Part shown: positions 25,168 through 37,651 of the stretch, one piece after another
How positions within the stretch are numbered: the stretch's first letter is position 1
Layout: each line of letters begins with the position of its first letter
Source: Auanema rhodensis
Lineage: Eukaryota > Nematoda > Chromadorea > Rhabditida > Rhabditidae
Length of the DNA stretch: 64,000 bases
Assembly (NCBI GenBank): GCA_964057225.1
Contig: OZ059900.1
Location: forward strand, 3,792,501-3,856,500
Direction of reading: 5' to 3'
Translations under genes and position numbers: made by a program
The notes under the pieces: model-generated
The model's input: only the letters and a program-made list of their open reading frames with translations
Databases searched by the model: none
What the model was told of the DNA's origin: nothing

Positions 25168-28100
25168 CAATAAAACTATGCTTTTGATCATATATATGAG
25201 CGATTTAGCCAAATTGGACTCAAAACTCGGAAAATTCAAAAATTCTTTCTATTTTCGACCTTTTTTGATCAAAATGAATAAATATCAGTGCAGACTCATG
25301 AAAATAGCATGATTTTGTGTATTGTGTGTTTGATTATCAAATCTTAACGTATATGATCAAAATTTACAAGTATTACAGATTTTGTACCAAAAATCGGTGA
25401 GTATATGGTGTTAAAGGCATAAAAACGACCATACTTAGTGTAGTAATGCTATTTGAGTGAAATTCAGTGATTTAAACATCATTAATGTTTAACTAATGAC
25501 TTTTGTTGTCATAGACAATAAAACTATGCTTTTGATCATATATATGAGCGATTTATCCAAATTGGACTCAAAACTCGGAAATTAAAAAAATTCTTTCTAT
25601 TTTCGACCTTTTTTGATCAAAATGAATAAATATCAGTGCAAACTCGTAAAAATAGCATGATTTTGTGTATTGTGTGTTTGATTATCAAATCTTAACGTAT
25701 ATGATCAAAATTTACGAGTATCACAGAATTTGTACCAAAAATCGGTGAGTATATGGTGTTAAAGGCAAAAAACGACCTTACTTAGTGTAGTAATGCTATT
25801 TGAGCGAAATTCAGTGATTTAAACATCATTAGTGTTTAATTAATGACTTTTGTTGTCATAGAAAATAAAACTATGCTTTTGATCATATATATGAGCGATT
25901 TAGCCAAATTGGACTCAAAACTCGGAAAATTCAAAAATTCTTTCTATTTTCGACCTTTTTTGATCAAAATGAATAAATATCAGTGCAGACTCATGAAAAT
26001 AGCATGATTTTGTGTATTGTGTGTTTGATTATCAAATCTTAACGTATATGATCAAAATTTACAAGTATTACAGATTTTGTACCAAAAATCGGTGAGTATA
26101 TGGTGTTAAAGGCATAAAAACGACCATACTTAGTGTAGTAATGCTATTTGAGCGAAATTCAGTGATTTGAACATCATTAGTGTTTAATTAATGACTTTTG
26201 TTGTCATAGTCAATAAAACTATGCTTTTGATCATATATATGAGCGATTTAGCCAAATTGGACTCAAAACTCGGAAATTAAAAAAATTCTTTCTATTTTCG
26301 ACCTTTTTTGATCAAAATGAATAAATATCAGTGCAAACTCGTAAAAATAGACTGATTTTGTGTAATGTTTGTTTGATTCTCGAATCTTAACGAATATGAT
26401 CAAAATTTACGAGTATTACAGATTTTGTACCAAAACTCGGTGAGTATATGGTGTTAAAGGCATAAAAACGACCTTACTTAGTGTAGTAATGCTATTTGAG
26501 CGAAATTCAGTGATTTGAACATCATTAGTGTTTAATTAATGACTTTTGTTGTCATAGACAATGAAACTATGCTTTTGATCATATATATGAGCGATTTATC
26601 CAAATTGGACTCAAAACTCGGAAAATTCAAAAATTCTGTCTATTATCGACCTTTTTTGATCAAAATGAATAAATATCAGTGCAAACTCATAAAAATAGAC
26701 TGATTTTGTGTATTGTGTGTTTGATTCTCAAATCGTAACAAATATGATCAAAATTTACGAGTATCACAGAATTTGTACCAAAAATCGGTGAGTATATGGT
26801 GTTAAAGGCAAAAAACGACCTTACTTAGTGTAGTAATGCTATTTGAGCGAAATTCAGTGATTTAAACATCATTAGTGTTTAATCAGTGACTTTTGTTGTC
26901 ATAGAAAATAAAACTATGCTTTTGATCATATATATGAGCGATTTAGCCAAATTGGACTCAAAACTCGGAAAATTCAAAAATTCTTTCTATTTTCGACCTT
27001 TTTTGATCAAAATGAATAAATATCAGTGCAGACTCATGAAAATAGCATGATTTTGTGTATTGTGTGTTTGATTATCAAATCTTAACGTATATGATCAAAA
27101 TTTACAAGTATTACAGATTTTGTACCAAAAATCGGTGAGTATATGGTGTTAAAGGCATAAAAACGACCATACTTAGTGTAGTAATGCTATTTGAGTGAAA
27201 TTCAGTGATTTAAACATCATTAATGTTTAACTAATGACTTTTGTTGTCATAGACAATAAAACTATGCTTTTGATCATATATATGAGCGATTTATCCAAAT
27301 TGGACTCAAAACTCGGAAAATTCAAAAATTCTTTCTATTTTCGACCTTTTTTGATCAAAATGAATAAATATCAGTGCAGACTCATGAAAATAGCATGATT
27401 TTGTGTATTGTGTGTTTGATTATCAAATCTTAACGTATATGATCAAAATTTACAAGTATTACAGATTTTGTACCAAAAATCGGTGAGTATATGGTGTTAA
27501 AGGCATAAAAACGACCATACTTAGTGTAGTAATGCTATTTGAGTGAAATTCAGTGATTTAAACATTATCAGTGTTTTCTTAATGACTTTTGTTGTCATAG
27601 ACAATAAAACTATGCTTTTGATCATATATATGAGCGATTTATCCAAATTGGACTCAAAACTCGGAAAATTCAAAAATTCTTTCTATTTTCGACCTTTTTT
27701 GATCAAAATGAATAAATATCAGTGCAAACTCGTAAAAATATACTGATTTTGTGTATTGTGTGTTTGATTCTCAAATCTTAACGTATATGATCAAAATTTA
27801 CAAGTTTTACAGAATTTGTACCAAAAATCGGTGAGTATATGGTGTTAGAGGCATAAAAACGACCATACTTAGTGTAGTAATGCTATTTGAGCGAAATTCA
27901 GTGATTTGAACATCATTTGTGTTTAATTAATGACTTTTGTTGTCATAGACAATGAAACTATGCTTTTGATCATATATATGAGCGATTTATCCAAATTGGA
28001 CTCAAAACTCGGAAAATTCAAAAATTCTGTCTATTATCGACCTTTTTCGATCAAAATGAATAACTATCAGTGCAGACTCATGAAAATAGCATGATTTTGT

Positions 28101-28907
28101 GTATTGTGTGTTTGATTCTCAAATCTTAACGTATATGATCAAAATTTACAAGTATTACAGATTTTGTACCAAAAATCGGTGAGTATATGGTGTTAAAGGC
28201 ATAAAAACGACCTTACTTAGTGTAGTAATGCTATTTGAGCGAAATTCAGTGATTTGAACATCATTAGTGTTTAATTAATGACTTTTGTTGTCATAGTCAA
28301 TAAAACTATGCTTTTGATCATATATATGAGCGATTTAGCCAAATTGGACTCAAAACTCGGAAATTAAAAAAATTCTTTCTATTTTCGACCTTTTTTGATC
28401 AAAATGAATAAATATCAGTGCAAACTCGTAAAAATAGACTGATTTTGTGTAATGTTTGTTTGATTCTCGAATCTTAACGAATATGATCAAAATTTACGAG
28501 TATTACAGATTTTGTACCAAAACTCGGTGAGTATATGGTGTTAAAGGCATAAAAACGACCTTACTTAGTGTAGTAATGCTATTTGAGCGAAATTCAGTGA
28601 TTTGAACATCATTAGTGTTTAATTAATGACTTTTGTTGTCATAGACAATGAAACTATGCTTTTGATCATATATATGAGCGATTTATCCAAATTGGACTCA
28701 AAACTCGGAAAATTCAAAAATTCTGTCTATTATCGACCTTTTTTGATCAAAATGAATAAATATCAGTGCAAACTCATAAAAATAGACTGATTTTGTGTAT
28801 TGTGTGTTTGATTCTCAAATCGTAACAAATATGATCAAAATTTACGAGTATCACAGAATTTGTACCAAAAATCGGTGAGTATATGGTGTTAAAGGCAAAA
28901 AACGACC
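25168..28907 (+). repeat. 3.74-kb segment duplicated at 37340-41079
   Basis: The order of hybrid monomers and their private variants matches 37340-41079 at a constant offset of 12172 bp, 35 monomers. The match starts just after 'catagt'/'catagac' (25167 against 37339) and ends at 'cgacca'/'cgacct' (28908 against 41080). I saw one clear mismatch: 'gaaaatagcatg' (27379 area) against 'gaaaaaagcatg' (39557). The segment includes the unusual monomer starting 'aaactcgtaaaaatagcatg' near 25637, also seen near 37809. Confidence 0.85.
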
Positions 28908-31548
28908 ATACTTAGTGTAGTAATGCTATTTGAGTGAAATTCAGTGATTTAAACATCATTAATGTTTAACTAATGACTTTTGTTGTCATAGACAATAAAA
29001 CTATGCTTTTGATCATATATATGAGCGATTTATCCAAATTGGACTCAAAACTCGGAAAATTCAAAAATTCTTTCTATTTTCGACCTTTTTTGATCAAAAT
29101 GAATAAATATCAGTGCAAACTCGTAAAAATATACTGATTTTGTGTATTGTGTGTTTGATTCTCAAATCTTAACGTATATGATCAAAATTTACAAGTATTA
29201 CAGATTTTGTACCAAAAATCGGTGAGTATATGGTGTTAAAGGCATAAAAACGACCTTACTTAGTGTAGTAATGCTATTTGAGCGAAATTCAGTGATTTGA
29301 ACATCATTAGTGTTTAATTAATGACTTTTGTTGTCATAGTCAATAAAACTATGCTTTTGATCATATATATGAGCGATTTAGCCAAATTGGACTCAAAACT
29401 CGGAAATTAAAAAAATTCTTTCTATTTTCGACCTTTTTTGATCAAAATGAATAAATATCAGTGCAAACTCGTAAAAATAGACTGATTTTGTGTAATGTTT
29501 GTTTGATTCTCGAATCTTAACGAATATGATCAAAATTTACGAGTATTACAGATTTTGTACCAAAACTCGGTGAGTATATGGTGTTAAAGGCATAAAAACG
29601 ACCTTACTTAGTGTAGTAATGCTATTTGAGCGAAATTCAGTGATTTGAACATCATTAGTGTTTAATTAATGACTTTTGTTGTCATAGACAATGAAACTAT
29701 GCTTTTGATCATATATATGAGCGATTTATCCAAATTGGACTCAAAACTCGGAAAATTCAAAAATTCTGTCTATTATCGACCTTTTTTGATCAAAATGAAT
29801 AAATATCAGTGCAAACTCATAAAAATAGACTGATTTTGTGTATTGTGTGTTTGATTCTCAAATCGTAACAAATATGATCAAAATTTACGAGTATCACAGA
29901 ATTTGTACCAAAAATCGGTGAGTATATGGTGTTAAAGGCAAAAAACGACCATACTTAGTGTAGTAATGCTATTTGAGTGAAATTCAGTGATTTAAACATC
30001 ATTAATGTTTAACTAATGACTTTTGTTGTCATAGACAATAAAACTATGCTTTTGATCATATATATGAGCGATTTATCCAAATTGGACTCAAAACTCGGAA
30101 AATTCAAAAATTCTTTCTATTTTCGACCTTTTTTGATCAAAATGAATAAATATCAGTGCAGACTCATGAAAATAGCATGATTTTGTGTATTGTGTGTTTG
30201 ATTATCAAATCTTAACGTATATGATCAAAATTTACAAGTATTACAGATTTTGTACCAAAAATCGGTGAGTATATGGTGTTAAAGGCATAAAAACGACCAT
30301 ACTTAGTGTAGTAATGCTATTTGAGTGAAATTCAGTGATTTGAACATCATTAGTGTTTAATTAATGACTTTTGTTGTCATAGTCAATAAAACTATGCTTT
30401 TGATCATATATATGAGCGATTTAGCCAAATTGGACTCAAAACTCGGAAATTAAAAAAATTCTTTCTATTTTCGACCTTTTTTGATCAAAATGAATAAATA
30501 TCAGTGCAAACTCGTAAAAATAGACTGATTTTGTGTAATGTTTGTTTGATTCTCGAATCTTAACGAATATGATCAAAATTTACGAGTATTACAGATTTTG
30601 TACCAAAACTCGGTGAGTATATGGTGTTAAAGGCATAAAAACGACCATACTTAGTGTAGTAATGCTATTTGAGCGAAATTCAGTGATTTGAACATCATTA
30701 GTGTTTAATTAATGACTTTTGTTGTCATAGTCAATAAAACTATGCTTTTGATCATATATATGAGCGATTTAGCCAAATTGGACTCAAAACTCGGAAAATT
30801 CAAAAATTCTTTCTATTTTCGACCTTTTTTGATCAAAATGAATAAATATCAGTGCAGACTCATGAAAATAGCATGATTTTGTGTATTGTGTGTTTGATTA
30901 TCAAATCTTAACGTATATGATCAAAATTTACAAGTATTACAGATTTTGTACCAAAAATCGGTGAGTATATGGTGTTAAAGGCATAAAAACGACCATACTT
31001 AGTGTAGTAATGCTATTTGAGTGAAATTCAGTGATTTAAACATCATTAATGTTTAACTAATGACTTTTGTTGTCATAGACAATAAAACTATGCTTTTGAT
31101 CATATATATGAGCGATTTATCCAAATTGGACTCAAAACTCGGAAAATTCAAAAATTCTTTCTATTTTCGACCTTTTTTGATCAAAATGAATAAATATCAG
31201 TGCAGACTCATGAAAATAGCATGATTTTGTGTATTGTGTGTTTGATTATCAAATCTTAACGTATATGATCAAAATTTACAAGTATTACAGATTTTGTACC
31301 AAAAATCGGTGAGTATATGGTGTTAAAGGCATAAAAACGACCATACTTAGTGTAGTAATGCTATTTGAGTGAAATTCAGTGATTTAAACATTATCAGTGT
31401 TTTCTTAATGACTTTTGTTGTCATAGACAATAAAACTATGCTTTTGATCATATATATGAGCGATTTATCCAAATTGGACTCAAAACTCGGAAAATTCAAA
31501 AATTCTTTCTATTTTCGACCTTTTTTGATCAAAATGAATAAATATCAG

Positions 31549-33635
31549 TGCAAACTCGTAAAAATAAACTAATTCCGTGTATTGTGTGTTTGATTCTCGA
31601 ATCTCACCGAATATGATCAAAATTTACGAGTATCACAGATTTTGTACCAAAAATCGGTGAGTATATGGTGTTAGAGGCATAAAAACGACCATACTTAGTG
31701 TAGTAATGCTATTTGAGCGAAATTCAGTGATTTGAACATCATTTGTGTTTAATTAATGACTTTTGTTGTCATAGACAATGAAACTATGCTTTTGATCATA
31801 TATATGAGCGATTTATCCAAATTGGACTCAAAACTCGGAAAATTCAAAAATTCTGTCTATTATCGACCTTTTTCGATCAAAATGAATAACTATCAGTGCA
31901 GACTCATGAAAATAGCATGATTTTGTGTATTGTGTGTTTGATTCTCAAATCTTAACGTATATGATCAAAATTTACAAGTATTACAGATTTTGTACCAAAA
32001 ATCGGTGAGTATATGGTGTTAAAGGCATAAAAACGACCTTACTTAGTGTAGTAATGCTATTTGAGCGAAATTCAGTGATTTGAACATCATTAGTGTTTAA
32101 TTAATGACTTTTGTTGTCATAGTCAATAAAACTATGCTTTTGATCATATATATGAGCGATTTAGCCAAATTGGACTCAAAACTCGGAAATTAAAAAAATT
32201 CTTTCTATTTTCGACCTTTTTTGATCAAAATGAATAAATATCAGTGCAAACTCGTAAAAATAGACTGATTTTGTGTAATGTTTGTTTGATTCTCGAATCT
32301 TAACGAATATGATCAAAATTTACGAGTATTACAGATTTTGTACCAAAACTCGGTGAGTATATGGTGTTAAAGGCATAAAAACGACCTTACTTAGTGTAGT
32401 AATGCTATTTGAGCGAAATTCAGTGATTTGAACATCATTAGTGTTTAATTAATGACTTTTGTTGTCATAGACAATGAAACTATGCTTTTGATCATATATA
32501 TGAGCGATTTATCCAAATTGGACTCAAAACTCGGAAAATTCAAAAATTCTGTCTATTATCGACCTTTTTTGATCAAAATGAATAAATATCAGTGCAAACT
32601 CATAAAAATAGACTGATTTTGTGTATTGTGTGTTTGATTCTCAAATCGTAACAAATATGATCAAAATTTACGAGTATCACAGAATTTGTACCAAAAATCG
32701 GTGAGTATATGGTGTTAAAGGCAAAAAACGACCTTACTTAGTGTAGTAATGCTATTTGAGCGAAATTCAGTGATTTAAACATCATTAGTGTTTAATCAGT
32801 GACTTTTGTTGTCATAGAAAATAAAACTATGCTTTTGATCATATATATGAGCGATTTAGCCAAATTGGACTCAAAACTCGGAAAATTCAAAAATTCTTTC
32901 TATTTTCGACCTTTTTTGATCAAAATGAATAAATATCAGTGCAGACTCATGAAAATAGCATGATTTTGTGTATTGTGTGTTTGATTATCAAATCTTAACG
33001 TATATGATCAAAATTTACAAGTATTACAGATTTTGTACCAAAAATCGGTGAGTATATGGTGTTAAAGGCATAAAAACGACCATACTTAGTGTAGTAATGC
33101 TATTTGAGTGAAATTCAGTGATTTAAACATCATTAATGTTTAACTAATGACTTTTGTTGTCATAGACAATAAAACTATGCTTTTGATCATATATATGAGC
33201 GATTTATCCAAATTGGACTCAAAACTCGGAAAATTCAAAAATTCTTTCTATTTTCGACCTTTTTTGATCAAAATGAATAAATATCAGTGCAGACTCATGA
33301 AAATAGCATGATTTTGTGTATTGTGTGTTTGATTATCAAATCTTAACGTATATGATCAAAATTTACAAGTATTACAGATTTTGTACCAAAAATCGGTGAG
33401 TATATGGTGTTAAAGGCATAAAAACGACCATACTTAGTGTAGTAATGCTATTTGAGTGAAATTCAGTGATTTAAACATTATCAGTGTTTTCTTAATGACT
33501 TTTGTTGTCATAGACAATAAAACTATGCTTTTGATCATATATATGAGCGATTTATCCAAATTGGACTCAAAACTCGGAAAATTCAAAAATTCTTTCTATT
33601 TTCGACCTTTTTTGATCAAAATGAATAAATATCAG
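31549..33635 (+). repeat. Hexameric higher-order repeat, copy 3 with foreign tract
   Basis: This is a full hexamer in the order M2-M3-M4-M5-M6-M1, bounded by M1 frames at 31369 and 33456, 2087 bp apart. It matches the reference unit, except that the first 80 or so bases of M2 are replaced by family-B sequence (see 31561-31640). The rest of M2 ('gttagaggcat', 'catcatttgtg', 'tttttcgatc', 'gaataactatcag') is typical. Confidence 0.87.
31561..31640 (+). repeat. Family-B-like tract inside an M2 monomer
   Basis: Where M2 normally reads 'ctcaaatcttaacgtatatg' and 'acaagttttacag', this copy reads 'aataaactaattccgtg', 'ctcgaatctcaccgaatatg' and 'acgagtatcacag'. The variant 'ctcgaatctcaccgaat' is the complement of a family-B signature ('attcggtgagattcgag', near 2095, 6263, 7304, 8341 and 9729). 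The tract is about 80 bp with typical A-family M2 sequence downstream, which is the pattern expected of gene conversion or double exchange. Confidence 0.75.
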
Positions 33636-34645
33636 TGCAAACTCGTAAAAATATACTGATTTTGTGTATTGTGTGTTTGATTCTCAAATCTTAACGTATA
33701 TGATCAAAATTTACAAGTTTTACAGAATTTGTACCAAAAATCGGTGAGTATATGGTGTTAGAGGCATAAAAACGACCATACTTAGTGTAGTAATGCTATT
33801 TGAGCGAAATTCAGTGATTTAAACATTATCAGTGTTTAATTAATGACTTTTGTTGTCATAGACAATGAAACTATGCTTTTGATCATATATATGAGCGATT
33901 TATCCAAATTGGACTCAAAACTCGGAAAATTCAAAAATTCTGTCTATTATCGACCTTTTTCGATCAAAATGAATAACTATCAGTGCAGACTCATGAAAAT
34001 AGCATGATTTTGTGTATTGTGTGTTTGATTCTCAAATCTTAACGTATATGATCAAAATTTACAAGTATTACAGATTTTGTACCAAAAATCGGTGAGTATA
34101 TGGTGTTAAAGGCATAAAAACGACCTTACTTAGTGTAGTAATGCTATTTGAGCGAAATTCAGTGATTTGAACATCATTAGTGTTTAATTAATGACTTTTG
34201 TTGTCATAGACAATGAAACTATGCTTTTGATCATATATATGAGCGATTTATCCAAATTGGACTCAAAACTCGGAAAATTCAAAAATTCTGTCTATTATCG
34301 ACCTTTTTTGATCAAAATGAATAAATATCAGTGCAAACTCATAAAAATAGACTGATTTTGTGTATTGTGTGTTTGATTCTCAAATCGTAACAAATATGAT
34401 CAAAATTTACGAGTATCACAGAATTTGTACCAAAAATCGGTGAGTATATGGTGTTAAAGGCAAAAAACGACCTTACTTAGTGTAGTAATGCTATTTGAGC
34501 GAAATTCAGTGATTTAAACATCATTAGTGTTTAATCAGTGACTTTTGTTGTCATAGAAAATAAAACTATGCTTTTGATCATATATATGAGCGATTTAGCC
34601 AAATTGGACTCAAAACTCGGAAAATTCAAAAATTCTGTCTATTAT

Positions 34646-37600
34646 CGACCTTTTTTGATCAAAATGAATAAATATCAGTGCAGACTCATGAAAATAGCAT
34701 GATTTTGTGTATTGTGTGTTTGATTATCAAATCTTAACGTATATGATCAAAATTTACAAGTATTACAGATTTTGTACCAAAAATCGGTGAGTATATGGTG
34801 TTAAAGGCATAAAAACGACCATACTTAGTGTAGTAATGCTATTTGAGTGAAATTCAGTGATTTGAACATCATTATTGTTTAATTAATGACTTTTGTTGTC
34901 ATAGTCAATAAAACTATGCTTTTGATCATATATATGAGCGATTTAGCCAAATTGGACTCAAAACTCGGAAATTAAAAAAATTCTTTCTATTTTCGACCTT
35001 TTTTGATCAAAATGAATAAATATCAGTGCAAACTCGTAAAAATAGACTGATTTTGTGTAATGTTTGTTTGATTCTCGAATCTTAACGAATATGATCAAAA
35101 TTTACGAGTATTACAGATTTTGTACCAAAACTCGGTGAGTATATGGTGTTAAAGGCATAAAAACGACCATACTTAGTGTAGTAATGCTATTTGAGCGAAA
35201 TTCAGTGATTTGAACATCATTAGTGTTTAATTAATGACTTTTGTTGTCATAGTCAATAAAACTATGCTTTTGATCATATATATGAGCGATTTAGCCAAAT
35301 TGGACTCAAAACTCGGAAAATTCAAAAATTCTTTCTATTTTCGACCTTTTTTGATCAAAATGAATAAATATCAGTGCAGACTCATGAAAATAGCATGATT
35401 TTGTGTATTGTGTGTTTGATTATCAAATCTTAACGTATATGATCAAAATTTACAAGTATTACAGATTTTGTACCAAAAATCGGTGAGTATATGGTGTTAA
35501 AGGCATAAAAACGACCATACTTAGTGTAGTAATGCTATTTGAGTGAAATTCAGTGATTTAAACATCATTAATGTTTAACTAATGACTTTTGTTGTCATAG
35601 ACAATAAAACTATGCTTTTGATCATATATATGAGCGATTTATCCAAATTGGACTCAAAACTCGGAAATTAAAAAAATTCTTTCTATTTTCGACCTTTTTT
35701 GATCAAAATGAATAAATATCAGTGCAAACTCGTAAAAATAGCATGATTTTGTGTATTGTGTGTTTGATTATCAAATCTTAACGTATATGATCAAAATTTA
35801 CGAGTATCACAGAATTTGTACCAAAAATCGGTGAGTATATGGTGTTAAAGGCAAAAAACGACCTTACTTAGTGTAGTAATGCTATTTGAGCGAAATTCAG
35901 TGATTTAAACATCATTAGTGTTTAATTAATGACTTTTGTTGTCATAGAAAATAAAACTATGCTTTTGATCATATATATGAGCGATTTAGCCAAATTGGAC
36001 TCAAAACTCGGAAAATTCAAAAATTCTTTCTATTTTCGACCTTTTTTGATCAAAATGAATAAATATCAGTGCAGACTCATGAAAATAGCATGATTTTGTG
36101 TATTGTGTGTTTGATTATCAAATCTTAACGTATATGATCAAAATTTACAAGTATTACAGATTTTGTACCAAAAATCGGTGAGTATATGGTGTTAAAGGCA
36201 TAAAAACGACCATACTTAGTGTAGTAATGCTATTTGAGCGAAATTCAGTGATTTGAACATCATTAGTGTTTAATTAATGACTTTTGTTGTCATAGTCAAT
36301 AAAACTATGCTTTTGATCATATATATGAGCGATTTAGCCAAATTGGACTCAAAACTCGGAAATTAAAAAAATTCTTTCTATTTTCGACCTTTTTTGATCA
36401 AAATGAATAAATATCAGTGCAAACTCGTAAAAATAGACTGATTTTGTGTAATGTTTGTTTGATTCTCGAATCTTAACGAATATGATCAAAATTTACGAGT
36501 ATTACAGATTTTGTACCAAAACTCGGTGAGTATATGGTGTTAAAGGCATAAAAACGACCTTACTTAGTGTAGTAATGCTATTTGAGCGAAATTCAGTGAT
36601 TTGAACATCATTAGTGTTTAATTAATGACTTTTGTTGTCATAGACAATGAAACTATGCTTTTGATCATATATATGAGCGATTTATCCAAATTGGACTCAA
36701 AACTCGGAAAATTCAAAAATTCTGTCTATTATCGACCTTTTTTGATCAAAATGAATAAATATCAGTGCAAACTCATAAAAATAGACTGATTTTGTGTATT
36801 GTGTGTTTGATTCTCAAATCGTAACAAATATGATCAAAATTTACGAGTATCACAGAATTTGTACCAAAAATCGGTGAGTATATGGTGTTAAAGGCAAAAA
36901 ACGACCTTACTTAGTGTAGTAATGCTATTTGAGCGAAATTCAGTGATTTAAACATCATTAGTGTTTAATCAGTGACTTTTGTTGTCATAGAAAATAAAAC
37001 TATGCTTTTGATCATATATATGAGCGATTTAGCCAAATTGGACTCAAAACTCGGAAAATTCAAAAATTCTTTCTATTTTCGACCTTTTTTGATCAAAATG
37101 AATAAATATCAGTGCAGACTCATGAAAATAGCATGATTTTGTGTATTGTGTGTTTGATTATCAAATCTTAACGTATATGATCAAAATTTACAAGTATTAC
37201 AGATTTTGTACCAAAAATCGGTGAGTATATGGTGTTAAAGGCATAAAAACGACCATACTTAGTGTAGTAATGCTATTTGAGTGAAATTCAGTGATTTAAA
37301 CATCATTAATGTTTAACTAATGACTTTTGTTGTCATAGACAATAAAACTATGCTTTTGATCATATATATGAGCGATTTAGCCAAATTGGACTCAAAACTC
37401 GGAAAATTCAAAAATTCTTTCTATTTTCGACCTTTTTTGATCAAAATGAATAAATATCAGTGCAGACTCATGAAAATAGCATGATTTTGTGTATTGTGTG
37501 TTTGATTATCAAATCTTAACGTATATGATCAAAATTTACAAGTATTACAGATTTTGTACCAAAAATCGGTGAGTATATGGTGTTAAAGGCATAAAAACGA

Positions 37601-37651
37601 CCATACTTAGTGTAGTAATGCTATTTGAGTGAAATTCAGTGATTTAAACAT
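34646..37651 (+). repeat. 3.0-kb segment matching 24560-27565, offset 10086 bp
   Basis: Bases 24560-27565 and 34646-37651 align at an offset of 10086 bp, 29 monomers, with the same run of hybrid types. Differences seen are 'attagtg' (24784 area) against 'attattg' (34870 area), and 'tatcc' against 'tagcc' near 27291/37377. The left limit is 'ctattttcg' against 'ctattatcg'. The right limit is 'aacattatc' against 'aacatcatt'. This overlaps the 12172-bp-offset family, so the same block exists at least three times in part. Confidence 0.82.
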
